NCBI GenBank assembly: GCA_015654535.1
Contig: JAATGU010000120.1
Coordinates: forward strand, 1 to 34,514
DNA: 34,514 bases
Source: Bacteroidales bacterium
Lineage (GTDB): Bacteria; Bacteroidota; Bacteroidia; Bacteroidales; Bacteroidaceae
Reading direction: 5' to 3'
Below are positions 6,483 to 14,573 of this stretch, piece after piece. The position numbers and the translations under genes were made by a program. Numbering within the stretch: position 1 is the first letter of the stretch; the number at the start of each line of letters is the position of its first letter. A model generated the notes under the pieces. It ran no database searches. It saw nothing but the letters and a program-made list of their open reading frames with translations, and was not told the origin of the DNA.

Positions 6483-8222
6483 TTATAAGATCGATGCAAT
6501 ATGTTTATAGTTTGATTTGATCGTATCAATCACTTCCTGAGATCGGCCGGTAATCATGAGCTTATACATCGTTTCAGCATATCCCATCATTTGACCAAAC
6601 TCTACTTTAGGGGGCATTGCCAACGCATAAGGATCGGTCATGATATTAATCAGTACGGGGCCGTCTGTATTTAACGCCTCCACAAGGCAAGGTTCCACTT
6701 CGTCCGGATGAACAGCCGTCAGGCCTTTTATACCCATTGACTGGGCAACCAAGGCAAAATCCGGATTCAGAAGATTTGTCTGCCATTGAGGCAAACCGGA
6801 TACTTCCATCTCCAGCTTCACCATTCCCAGCGAGCCATTATTGAATACAATGATCTTCACCGGAAGATTATATTGCATCACTGTGGCTAAATCACCCAAT
6901 CCCATAGATAAACCGCCATCTCCGCAAAGGGCGAAAACCTGACGGGAAGGATCGGCCAATGAAGCTCCGATGGCTTGTGGAAGCGCATTGGCCATGGAAC
7001 CATGATTGAAGGAACCCAGCATTCTGCGTTTTCCCGTGGCATGCAAATAACGTGCTCCCCACACACAAGTCATTCCGGTATCTACTGTAAACACAGCATC
7101 ATCCGTGGCCAAACGGTCAATAATAGAAGTCACATACTCGGGATGGATGGCCCGCTCTTTACCGTAATCATCCACATAAATTTTCATATTCTTCTTCACC
7201 TTATCATAAAGAGCTAGTTGCTTTTTCAAGAAAGAATCGTCCATCTTAGTATTTAGCAAAGGCAACAAAGCTTTTAACGTTGCTTTCACATCGCCGCAAA
7301 GCCCCATGGTCAGTTTAGCTCGCCTTCCCAGTCTCTGAGGATTAATATCTATCTGAGCAATCTTATTATCTTCCGGCATAAAGGCCGCATAAGGAAAATC
7401 AGTTCCTAAAAGTAGCAACACTTCCGCTTCATGCATGCTTGCATAACCAGAACTCATGCCCAGCAGGCCAGTCATACCCACTTCATTGGGATTATCATAC
7501 TGCACATCCATCTTTCCCTTGAAAGTATACGCCACCGGAGCTTTTACTAAGTTGGATAATTCCATCACCTCGGCGTGTGCGTCTTTGGCTCCAATGCCAC
7601 AAAACAAGGTTACTTTATTTGCCCCATTAATCAGTTCGGCTAAAGCTTCCAATTCTTCCTGAGACGGGCAAATGGTTGGATGAGTAGAATAGTTACTTTC
7701 AGAGGAAAATATTCCTTCGGTGCTCTTAGCTGTTAAGTCGCCCGGCAACCCTATTACCGACACCCCTTTTAAAGAGATTGCCGTCTGAATAGCGGACTGA
7801 AGCATTCGGGGAAATTGTTGGGGAGTAGTTGCCTGCTGATTATAATAACTGCAATCTTCGAAAAGTTTTATAGTATTTGTTTCCTGAAAATAGCCCATCC
7901 CAAATTCCTGAGAAGGAATGGTAGATGCAATAGCAAGTACAGGAGCACCCGTACGATGAGCATCATACAAACCATTGATTAAATGTACATGTCCGGGACC
8001 GCTACTCCCTGCACAGCAAGCTAATTCTCCGGTTAACTGTGCTTCTGCCGCGGCAGCATAAGCACCTGTTTCTTCATGTCTTACATGTATCCATTCTATT
8101 TTTCCACTTCTCCGAACCGCATCATTCACTTCATTCAAGCTATCTCCTGTTACTGCGTATATTCTTTTTACTCCTGCTTTTGCAAGCATATCCACGAGTT
8201 GATCTGATATATTCTTTGCCAT
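6483..8222 (-). CDS. poxB: Thiamine-diphosphate pyruvate:quinone oxidoreductase (pyruvate oxidase)
   Basis: A ThDP enzyme that decarboxylates pyruvate to acetate and CO2 and passes electrons through FAD to membrane quinone. Its 579 residues compare with 572 in E. coli PoxB. The catalytic-Glu segment VRHEETGAYAAA (47-58), the GSSGPGHVHLINGLYDA stretch (72-88), the ThDP/Mg site GDGG (434-437) through NN (461-462) and the FAD domain between them are all visible. The C-terminal tail (MITGRSQEVIDTIKSNYKHIASIL) resembles the amphipathic membrane-binding peptide of PoxB. No TAnnTTTG box was found just upstream. The upstream neighbour on the same strand is a serine hydrolase 115 bp away. In an anaerobe the acceptor would be menaquinone, which is inference. 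Confidence 0.92.
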   Translation of the reverse strand: MAKNISDQLVDMLAKAGVKRIYAVTGDSLNEVNDAVRRSGKIEWIHVRHEETGAYAAAAEAQLTGELACCAGSSGPGHVHLINGLYDAHRTGAPVLAIASTIPSQEFGMGYFQETNTIKLFEDCSYYNQQATTPQQFPRMLQSAIQTAISLKGVSVIGLPGDLTAKSTEGIFSSESNYSTHPTICPSQEELEALAELINGANKVTLFCGIGAKDAHAEVMELSNLVKAPVAYTFKGKMDVQYDNPNEVGMTGLLGMSSGYASMHEAEVLLLLGTDFPYAAFMPEDNKIAQIDINPQRLGRRAKLTMGLCGDVKATLKALLPLLNTKMDDSFLKKQLALYDKVKKNMKIYVDDYGKERAIHPEYVTSIIDRLATDDAVFTVDTGMTCVWGARYLHATGKRRMLGSFNHGSMANALPQAIGASLADPSRQVFALCGDGGLSMGLGDLATVMQYNLPVKIIVFNNGSLGMVKLEMEVSGLPQWQTNLLNPDFALVAQSMGIKGLTAVHPDEVEPCLVEALNTDGPVLINIMTDPYALAMPPKVEFGQMMGYAETMYKLMITGRSQEVIDTIKSNYKHIASIL

Positions 8223-8336
8223 AATTTAGAAATTCTCTTTTAAGTTCATACTAATGATTGATTCACTAATAACAACCCAACAAAAAAAAAGTTGTTTTAA
8301 AACATCAGTCCGGCACAATTATTTTTACAGATAAAG

Positions 8337-9500
8337 TTAATTCTTATGCCTTTGGAGTTCGTATTGATAAATCATTTTACCCAGCTTTTCCAAGAAAGGT
8401 TGCCCCCTATCCAGATAATGATAATTGGCTGGATTGATGGGACCGTCACACGTATTGATCACAGCGGAAAGCATAAATTCTACTCCCGCTTCGGGATGAA
8501 CGAAGTAGGCTACATCAGACAATGTGCCATGAGACTGCCCTACCATATTATGAATTTCCAATCCCGGAAGATTAGGCTTTGCAGAGTTTTTCCCATAATA
8601 AAGGTACTTCTTTAAATGAACAGGATATTTACGATGATTGCTCTTAAAAAGAGGGAACTCACTTTCGTAGGGATACATTGCCGTGTACTTATATAATAGC
8701 TCGTAATCCTGGGCGGTTAAGTTAAAACGCTTTTTTAATGGCGCGGCTTCTTTGAAAAATACAAAAAACATCAAGTCATTGATATCTTGCAACGACATAT
8801 TATTAAAGTAGGAAAAGTCTTTCCCGCCTTTTATTACCGTTCCCAAAGGGTTGGATAACTGAACAGGATTGATAGTTGCCGGTTGCTCGTAAAGCAAGGA
8901 ATCTCTCTCATCATAAAAATAGATAGACGGAGTGGTTCGGTTTTGCTCTCGAGTACAGGAGGTAAACCGTAACATTACCCGAAGAGAATCATACCCCATC
9001 TCAGCCAAGCGCTTATTGATATATTCTTGTCCCAGAAAATCGTACATCCGATTATAAGCCCGATCATCACTTACCAGAATCATCTCTTTGATATCATTCG
9101 CCAATCGGTGGGTTTTGTCGGGTGACAAATAATCTCCTTCCTTTCCCACCTTACTATAGAGGGTAATTCCCAAAGAAGGATTCAGATTATTCACTTTCTC
9201 CATTCCAAGTAAAATCAAGGGCCACTTTACCAAACTGGCGGGATTAAAGAATTTCTTGTTATCCACCTGATAATTATATTGAGTAAAGTGAGGCAAATTA
9301 GAACTATCCCGATCAATCTGAGTGTAGATAATCTGTATTTCAAACTTCCCGGGATTCTCCAGGTATGGTTTAAAAAATAAGTCATTCATCATCAGATTAG
9401 ATAGAAAGTCTGCATTACCAATCTCCCGGGTTTGAGCCAGGCCTTGAAATACAATAACAAATGAAAGTAAAACAGCAAAAAGGAGGTTGCTTTTTCTCAT
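8337..9500 (-). CDS. Secreted beta-lactamase-fold serine hydrolase (atypical)
   Basis: From the ATG at 9500 the product has 387 residues and begins with a clear signal peptide (MRKSNLLFAVLLSFVIVFQG, cleaved near LAQ at 21-23). A TAGCTTTG promoter box at 9529-9522 lies inside the longer upstream frame, so the ATG at 9560 cannot be the start from that promoter. The fold marks are SLVK (89-92) as the SxxK nucleophile motif, preceded by NPA, and SDD (144-146) in the place of SDN. The expected KTG triad appears as MVG (319-321) before QSHGTLSDVAYF. It therefore resembles class A beta-lactamase or PBP-type hydrolases with an incomplete active site. Substrate is unknown; a cell-wall or peptide role is possible. 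Confidence 0.75.
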   Translation of the reverse strand: MRKSNLLFAVLLSFVIVFQGLAQTREIGNADFLSNLMMNDLFFKPYLENPGKFEIQIIYTQIDRDSSNLPHFTQYNYQVDNKKFFNPASLVKWPLILLGMEKVNNLNPSLGITLYSKVGKEGDYLSPDKTHRLANDIKEMILVSDDRAYNRMYDFLGQEYINKRLAEMGYDSLRVMLRFTSCTREQNRTTPSIYFYDERDSLLYEQPATINPVQLSNPLGTVIKGGKDFSYFNNMSLQDINDLMFFVFFKEAAPLKKRFNLTAQDYELLYKYTAMYPYESEFPLFKSNHRKYPVHLKKYLYYGKNSAKPNLPGLEIHNMVGQSHGTLSDVAYFVHPEAGVEFMLSAVINTCDGPINPANYHYLDRGQPFLEKLGKMIYQYELQRHKN

Positions 9501-9521
9501 CGGTTCAATCATTTTTAAAAG

Positions 9522-9529
9522 CAAAGCTA
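9522..9529 (-). promoter_or_regulatory. Bacteroides -7 box for the serine hydrolase
   Basis: The minus strand reads TAGCTTTG, a full TAnnTTTG match. Transcription would start near 9518, about 18 bases before the ATG at 9500, which supports that start over 9560. Confidence 0.6.
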
Positions 9530-9603
9530 ACTCTTTTTCAGTAGATTTCTCTATAAACAATACTTTTTATATAAGAAGGCTTTTATATTGCGGCGATATT
9601 CCC

Positions 9604-9611
9604 TACCTTTG
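9604..9611 (+). promoter_or_regulatory. Bacteroides -7 box for prs
   Basis: TACCTTTG, a full TAnnTTTG match, 36 bases before the prs ATG. The expected leader is about 33 bases. Confidence 0.65.
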
Positions 9612-9647
9612 CATACAAATTAACAAAAAGGTAACATCAATTACAAA

Positions 9648-10586
9648 ATGAGCGAAAAAGCACCTTTTATGGTATTCTCTGGCACTAGTTCCAGATACCT
9701 AGCGGAGAACATTTGCAAAAGCCTCGGCTGCCCTCTGGGAAACATGAATATCACCCACTTTGCCGACGGTGAATTTGCAGTATCTTATGAAGAATCCATC
9801 AGGGGTTCGCATGTATTTTTAGTCCAATCTACCTTCCCAAACTCTGACAACTTAATGGAACTCCTACTAATGATTGATGCTGCCAAGCGTGCATCGGCCA
9901 AAAGTATAGTTGCCGTTATTCCCTACTTCGGATGGGCTCGTCAAGATAGAAAAGATAAACCACGTGTCTCAATCGGGGCAAAATTAGTGGCTGATTTATT
10001 AGGCGTGGCCGGTATAGACCGACTGATTACTATGGACCTGCACGCAGATCAGATTCAAGGTTTTTTTGACGTACCAGTGGATCACTTGTATGCATCAGCT
10101 GTCTTTTTACCCTACATTCAGAAATTGAATCTTGAAGAACTGGTCATTGCAACGCCGGACGTTGGCGGCTCAAAAAGAGCCAGCACTTATTCCAAGTATC
10201 TGGGTGTTCCGTTGGTTTTGTGTAACAAGTCACGTGTAAAAGCCAATGAAATAGCATCCATGCAGATTATTGGAGATGTGAAAGGCAAGAACGTGATTCT
10301 TATCGATGACATCGTAGACACGGCAGGCACTATTACCAAAGCCGCAGATATTATGCTGAAAGCCGGAGCTATCTCGGTTCGTGCTATTGCCAGTCACTGT
10401 GTAATGTCTTGTCCGGCATCCGAACGAGTACAAGAGTCAGGACTTACTGAAATGATTTTTACGGATAGCATTCCTTATGCAAAAGGATGCACAAAAGTGA
10501 AACAACTTACGATTGCAGATTTGTTTGCAACTACCATCCGTAGAGTATATAACAATGAATCAATCAGTTCGCAATATATTATTTAA
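9648..10586 (+). CDS. prs: Ribose-phosphate pyrophosphokinase (PRPP synthetase)
   Basis: It makes PRPP from ribose-5-phosphate and ATP, feeding purine, pyrimidine, NAD, His and Trp synthesis. At 312 residues it has the normal class I length. Seen in order are the FADGEF segment near residue 40, the YFGWARQDRKDKPR loop near residues 95-108, the metal-binding MDLHADQIQGFF near residues 128-139, and the PRPP-binding loop VILIDDIVDTAGTI near residues 215-228. No truncation or odd residue was noticed. It is transcribed alone from the TACCTTTG box and ends at a hairpin (10608-10645) facing the convergent MORN gene. Its presence with pyrBI in the same window is not an operon link. Confidence 0.95.
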   Translation: MSEKAPFMVFSGTSSRYLAENICKSLGCPLGNMNITHFADGEFAVSYEESIRGSHVFLVQSTFPNSDNLMELLLMIDAAKRASAKSIVAVIPYFGWARQDRKDKPRVSIGAKLVADLLGVAGIDRLITMDLHADQIQGFFDVPVDHLYASAVFLPYIQKLNLEELVIATPDVGGSKRASTYSKYLGVPLVLCNKSRVKANEIASMQIIGDVKGKNVILIDDIVDTAGTITKAADIMLKAGAISVRAIASHCVMSCPASERVQESGLTEMIFTDSIPYAKGCTKVKQLTIADLFATTIRRVYNNESISSQYII

Positions 10587-10607
10587 ATACGCTTAAACAA
10601 ACTAATA

Positions 10608-10645
10608 TGCCGATGTGTAGATAGTAAGATATCAGCACATCGGCA
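10608..10645. terminator. Hairpin between convergent prs and the MORN gene
   Basis: TGCCGATGTG (10608-10617) pairs perfectly with CACATCGGCA (10636-10645) around an 18-nt loop, 22 bases after the prs stop. The following sequence (CAATTAGGGG) is not a strong T run, so the termination role is probable rather than clear. Confidence 0.55.
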
Positions 10646-10677
10646 CAATTAGGGGTTAAAAATATACTTTGAAGGAA

Positions 10678-11853
10678 TTATTCCTTTTGTACATTATCTA
10701 TCACTCCAAATTTATACGTTCCCCGTCGGGTTATCTTTCCATCTTTATCAAATTCCACAAACGGACCATCTTTCTTTCCTTGCCTGAAGAATCCTTCGTA
10801 ACGATTACCCTCTTTATCTTCCTGAATGCCTTGTCCTTCTTCGAGTCCATTGACAAACTGCCCTTTGTATTTTGTTCCGTTTTTCAAAAGAAGTACCCCT
10901 TGCCCATTAGAGATATTATTTTTCCAATCACCTTCGTAACGATCCCCGTTCCCCCAAGTATAGGTTCCTCTACCGTTTCGCTGATTATTCATCCATTGGC
11001 CAACATATACGGCGCCATTGCTCCAGTAAAAAGTACCCTGGCCATGCTGCATACCATCCTTAAAGTCCCCTTCATAGCGGTCTCCATTGGCTAAGTAAAA
11101 AGCACCTCTTCCCGTACGTTCACCTTTAATATAATCACCTTCGTATCGTTCTCCCGTGTGAAAGTGATAAGTTCCCCTCCCGTCTTGGATGTCATTAACC
11201 CAGTCACCTATATATTTATCTCCGCTAGGGTAAGAATATGTACCCTTTCCCCAACGAACATTCTCTTTCCATTCACCATCATATTTTGATTTATCTTCCC
11301 AAGCTAAAACTCCTTTGCCACTTTTCTTGTCAGCTTTCCATTCACCTTCATATTTAGCGCCGTTTTTCCATAGATATGTACCTTTACCATCTCGCTTGTC
11401 ATTTGCCCAATTGCCTGTATAAGTATCTCCGTTATAGTAATACATCGTACCAAAACCTTGCTGATAATCAGTATACCACATCCCTTCATACCTATTATTA
11501 TTCATAAAATAGTAAGTACCTTTTCCGTGTTGCTGATCTTGAAACCATTGACCTTCGTATTTTTCTCCATCTACAAAAGAATAAACGCCTTGTCCTTCCC
11601 GCTTCCCGTTTATATATTCTCCTTCATACACATCGCCGTTTTTAAATATTGTTTTTCCCTTTCCATTAGGTTTCCCTTTTTGTAATTCACCAGTATAAGT
11701 GGCGCCGTCTTTAAAAGTGAAATTCCCTATTTTCATTTCAGTAGCAGGAACAAATACATTTTTAATTTTAGAGAAAAATCCACCAATTCCCTGAGCAGGA
11801 GAAACGGTCGCTACAGAGAAAGAAAGAAAGAATATGTAGATATATTTTCGCAT
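10678..11853 (-). CDS. Exported MORN-repeat protein
   Basis: From the ATG at 11853 the product has 391 residues. Residues 1-21 look like a signal peptide (MRKYIYIFFLSFSVATVSPA, then Q). Residues 47-368 form 14 consecutive 23-residue MORN repeats of the type NGDRYEGDWKNNxxxGxGTY, followed by a short tail. MORN repeats build elongated beta-hairpin solenoids, which in eukaryotes can bind membranes or proteins; the bacterial exported ones have no assigned role. The longer frame from 11916 includes the TACTTTTG promoter box (11892-11885) and is rejected. The gene is separated from the M16 homologue by 85 bp and has its own promoter. Function is unknown; an envelope scaffold is a guess. Confidence 0.88.
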   Translation of the reverse strand: MRKYIYIFFLSFSVATVSPAQGIGGFFSKIKNVFVPATEMKIGNFTFKDGATYTGELQKGKPNGKGKTIFKNGDVYEGEYINGKREGQGVYSFVDGEKYEGQWFQDQQHGKGTYYFMNNNRYEGMWYTDYQQGFGTMYYYNGDTYTGNWANDKRDGKGTYLWKNGAKYEGEWKADKKSGKGVLAWEDKSKYDGEWKENVRWGKGTYSYPSGDKYIGDWVNDIQDGRGTYHFHTGERYEGDYIKGERTGRGAFYLANGDRYEGDFKDGMQHGQGTFYWSNGAVYVGQWMNNQRNGRGTYTWGNGDRYEGDWKNNISNGQGVLLLKNGTKYKGQFVNGLEEGQGIQEDKEGNRYEGFFRQGKKDGPFVEFDKDGKITRRGTYKFGVIDNVQKE

Positions 11854-11884
11854 AATAACAAGATATTTATAGAACGATACGAAA

Positions 11885-11892
11885 CAAAAGTA
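11885..11892 (-). promoter_or_regulatory. Bacteroides -7 box for the MORN gene
   Basis: The minus strand reads TACTTTTG, a full match, giving a start near 11881 and a leader of about 28 bases to the ATG at 11853. Confidence 0.6.
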
Positions 11893-11938
11893 ATAATAAT
11901 CTGTTAATAGGAGCAATTAATTAGGTTTTGTTATCATT

Positions 11939-13225
11939 TTAATGGCTTTTACCTGCAATCACTTCAATCATTTGTTCAGGGTTAAAATATTTTTGAGCCA
12001 AAGTTTTAATCTCTTCAGCCGTCACACTTTGAACAGCTTCCAGAGATTCTTCAAAATAAGATTCCGACAAATGTGAGGTTTGAATAAATATCCAAGCTTC
12101 GGACAAGGAGAAAGGACCTTCATAACTTCGGCACATCTCTCCTAACATATAATTTTTTACCATAGAAAGTTCTGCATCTTGCACTATATCAGTTTGAAGC
12201 AACTTCATTTCGTGATAAACCTCTTTGATCAGATTCTCCACATATTCATTTGCCGCTTCAGTGGAAATCATGAAAACACCTGTATCCGGAAACGAAGCCA
12301 TGCCTGCTGATATACCATAAGTATATCCCTTATCCTCACGGATATTCGACATTAGCCGACTTCCAAAATAACCACCAAAGAGAGTGATCAGAACTCTCAT
12401 TTTAAGATAATCAGGATGAGATTTTTGCATCATTACCTTGCCTATCTTAATGGCACTTTGCATGGCAGTAGACTGTTCGGTGAAGATGCGTTTCTGAGGA
12501 GTTGTTTCAATGAGAAAGGGAATCATTTCCACTTTATTGTCCAGCTGCCCCCATGGATCCTGGCCAAATGTTTGCTCCAGCAAGGAAAGAATCTCTTCTG
12601 TAATCTTACCCGAAACATACACACTGCTATTCCCTGAATGATAATAACGGTCATAATATTCTTTTAAACAGGAGGTTGTAATTAGATCATAATCAATGGC
12701 TGATGCAAAACGACCACAAGGATGCTGATTGCCAAAGACAGAATGAACAAAGCTTGTCTGTGCCAAGTAATCAACTTTTGTACTGTTAACCAGATACTGA
12801 TGTTTATTGGTTTCCAATACCGATTTTAATTCTTTTTCAGGGAAAACAGGTTCTTTAATCATGGACTCCACTATTTCCAATGTACGAGCGAAGTATTTAT
12901 TGAGCGAGTAGAGCGTAATATAAGAATACTCCATGGAGGACGAAAGCTCCAGCCAAGCACCATAATAGTCTAGCTTTTCAGCAATCTGAACAGAAGTAAA
13001 CTTCCGGGTACCTTCCCTTAACATGCGGTTGACAAACAGAGCTTGTAACAACTGAGTTTGCTGCCATTTACCAGCACCAATGAGTATATCCACACGAACC
13101 ACTTCCTGATTGCCAGCTTCAATCACATTTAAACATACGCCATTTGGCATTATTTTTCTTTGGGGAGCAGCAATAGAAATCTTTTCCATTGCTCTTACTT
13201 CAGGTTGTTGGGCTCTATTTAGCAT
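11939..13225 (-). CDS. M16 peptidase family protein lacking the HxxEH zinc motif
   Basis: A 428-residue protein with the two-lobed M16 (pitrilysin/insulinase-like) organisation. The N-terminal strand MPNGVCLNVIEAG (26-38) and IGAGKWQQT (49-57) match the family, and the second lobe keeps the REDKGYTYG segment (296-304, Arg296 and Tyr301/303). Where active members have HFLEH, this protein has LFVNR (63-67): both His and the catalytic Glu are replaced by Leu63, Asn66 and Arg67. It should therefore be unable to bind zinc. Such subunits usually pair with an active partner, but none is encoded nearby. It has no obvious signal peptide. Its start overlaps the 3' end of kdsB by 11 bp, implying translational coupling. 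Confidence 0.85.
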   Translation of the reverse strand: MLNRAQQPEVRAMEKISIAAPQRKIMPNGVCLNVIEAGNQEVVRVDILIGAGKWQQTQLLQALFVNRMLREGTRKFTSVQIAEKLDYYGAWLELSSSMEYSYITLYSLNKYFARTLEIVESMIKEPVFPEKELKSVLETNKHQYLVNSTKVDYLAQTSFVHSVFGNQHPCGRFASAIDYDLITTSCLKEYYDRYYHSGNSSVYVSGKITEEILSLLEQTFGQDPWGQLDNKVEMIPFLIETTPQKRIFTEQSTAMQSAIKIGKVMMQKSHPDYLKMRVLITLFGGYFGSRLMSNIREDKGYTYGISAGMASFPDTGVFMISTEAANEYVENLIKEVYHEMKLLQTDIVQDAELSMVKNYMLGEMCRSYEGPFSLSEAWIFIQTSHLSESYFEESLEAVQSVTAEEIKTLAQKYFNPEQMIEVIAGKSH

Positions 13226-13973
13226 ATTTATTCTTTAAAAACAGTTCAGCGTTCATTAAATCCTGCGGTGTATCTATACCAATGGTTTCTACCTCGGTGA
13301 CTCCGACCTTTATATTATATCCGTTTTCCAGCCAACGAAGCTGTTCCAGTGATTCAGCCAACTCAAGGGAGGATTGTGGTAGGGCCGTAATTTCTTTCAA
13401 TACTTCTGCCCGATAGGCGTACAACCCGATATGCTTGTAATAGGTATGTTGTTTCAGCCAATCCTTCCTCTCGCCGTTTCTTACGTATGGGATGATAGAC
13501 CGACTAAAATATAAGGCGTTCCAGTTTTTGCTGACCACCACTTTAGGTGAGTTCACATTCTCCAATAGTTCAAAAGAATCATCGGCACTAAAGGGCTTTA
13601 CCAGCGTAGCAATATGAGTGGAAGCATCCTCAAAACAAGCTTTGATGGATGCTAATTGAGAAGGTTGAATAAAAGGCTCGTCTCCCTGAATATTGACCAC
13701 TACATCATATCCCGCACCTATTTTAGTAAAGGCTTCATAACAACGATCTGTACCACTTCTGTGAAATTCTGAGGTCATCACGACCTTTCCTCCAAAGGCT
13801 TTCACGGCTCGCACTATTCGTTCGTCATCAGTAGCAACATAAGCTTCGTCCAAAATGCCCCGTACTTGTTCGTAAACCCGTTGGATAACAGGCTTCCCAC
13901 CCAACAGAGCCAAGGGTTTACCTGGAAAGCGGGTGGAAGCATATCTTGCCGGTATTATTCCGATATATTTCAT
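13215..13973 (-). CDS. kdsB: 3-deoxy-manno-octulosonate cytidylyltransferase
   Basis: It activates Kdo as CMP-Kdo for the LPS inner core. From the ATG at 13973 it has 252 residues and opens MKYIGIIPARYASTRFPGKP, with the CTP-binding ARYASTRFPGKPL at 9-21. NIQGDEPF near residue 95 and the C-terminal GVTEVETIGIDTPQDL segment are also typical. An alternative ATG at 13982 would add MSK. The TATTTTTG box at 14009-14002 drives it, and the gene overlaps the M16 homologue, making a two-gene unit. The protein is cytosolic, and no odd residues were noticed. Confidence 0.95.
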   Translation of the reverse strand: MKYIGIIPARYASTRFPGKPLALLGGKPVIQRVYEQVRGILDEAYVATDDERIVRAVKAFGGKVVMTSEFHRSGTDRCYEAFTKIGAGYDVVVNIQGDEPFIQPSQLASIKACFEDASTHIATLVKPFSADDSFELLENVNSPKVVVSKNWNALYFSRSIIPYVRNGERKDWLKQHTYYKHIGLYAYRAEVLKEITALPQSSLELAESLEQLRWLENGYNIKVGVTEVETIGIDTPQDLMNAELFLKNKYAK

Positions 13974-14001
13974 TTTGCTCATCTTTACAATTAAAAAGGT
14001 T

Positions 14002-14009
14002 CAAAAATA
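14002..14009 (-). promoter_or_regulatory. Bacteroides -7 box for kdsB
   Basis: The minus strand reads TATTTTTG, a full TAnnTTTG match, about 28 bases upstream of the kdsB ATG at 13973. Confidence 0.6.
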
Positions 14010-14066
14010 CAAAATTATTTGGTAATATCTGCTTTTTAGTGTTATTTTGTGGCTAAAAGAAAAGAG

Positions 14067-14444
14067 ATGAAGCAGCATAATTGCCTTATTTGCATGGGTT
14101 CAAATACCTATAAAGAAGCTAATATTCAATGGGCACAAAAACAATTGACTTCTTATTTTCCCGACATTCGCTTTGGGTCAGAGCAAGATACACTTCCTTT
14201 AGGTCTCACTAATCCTGCTCATTTCACCAACCAATTGGCAAAGTTTTCTACGCTCCTATCTATGGAGAAGATCAAAAGCATTTGTAAACAGCTGGAATCC
14301 ATGGCTGGCCGGCTGCCAAATGATAAGAAGGATGGAATGGTAAAACTGGATATTGATTTGCTGATTTATGATTACCAAAATCTTAAAGAGAGTGATCTGA
14401 AAAAAGATTATGTAATTGCCGGGATGAAGGAGTTGGACTGGTAA
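14067..14444 (+). CDS. HPPK-like (FolK-type) 6-hydroxymethyl-dihydropterin pyrophosphokinase
   Basis: A 125-residue protein beginning MKQHNCLICMGSN. The LICMGSNTYKEANIQ opening (7-21), the FPDIRFGSEQDTLPL stretch (31-45), FTNQLAKFST (53-62) and the KLDIDLLIYD metal/ATP segment (93-102, Asp95 and Asp97) match the HPPK fold of the folate pathway. It is shorter than E. coli FolK (about 159), and the usual Arg just before the DxD is not visible, so activity is less certain. The longer frame would need a GTG start at 14049; the ATG at 14067 is preferred. It diverges from kdsB and ends at a strong hairpin shared with the convergent PBP gene. Confidence 0.72.
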   Translation: MKQHNCLICMGSNTYKEANIQWAQKQLTSYFPDIRFGSEQDTLPLGLTNPAHFTNQLAKFSTLLSMEKIKSICKQLESMAGRLPNDKKDGMVKLDIDLLIYDYQNLKESDLKKDYVIAGMKELDW

Positions 14445-14502
14445 TAGAATTTATTTCAAGGATCAATCCTTTGGCCTTTATCTAATTTATTAAAGAAGAA
14501 AA

Positions 14503-14547
14503 TTCAGCCATTCATCAATCTTTTCTATTTATTGATGAATGGCTGAA
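14503..14547. terminator. Bidirectional terminator between folK-like gene and PBP gene
   Basis: TTCAGCCATTCATCAAT (14503-14519) pairs perfectly over 17 bp with ATTGATGAATGGCTGAA (14531-14547) around an 11-nt loop. A-rich and T-rich flanks occur on both sides, as expected for a terminator shared by two convergent genes. Confidence 0.8.
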
Positions 14548-14573
14548 AATATATAAAACTATTTTAATTGTGT

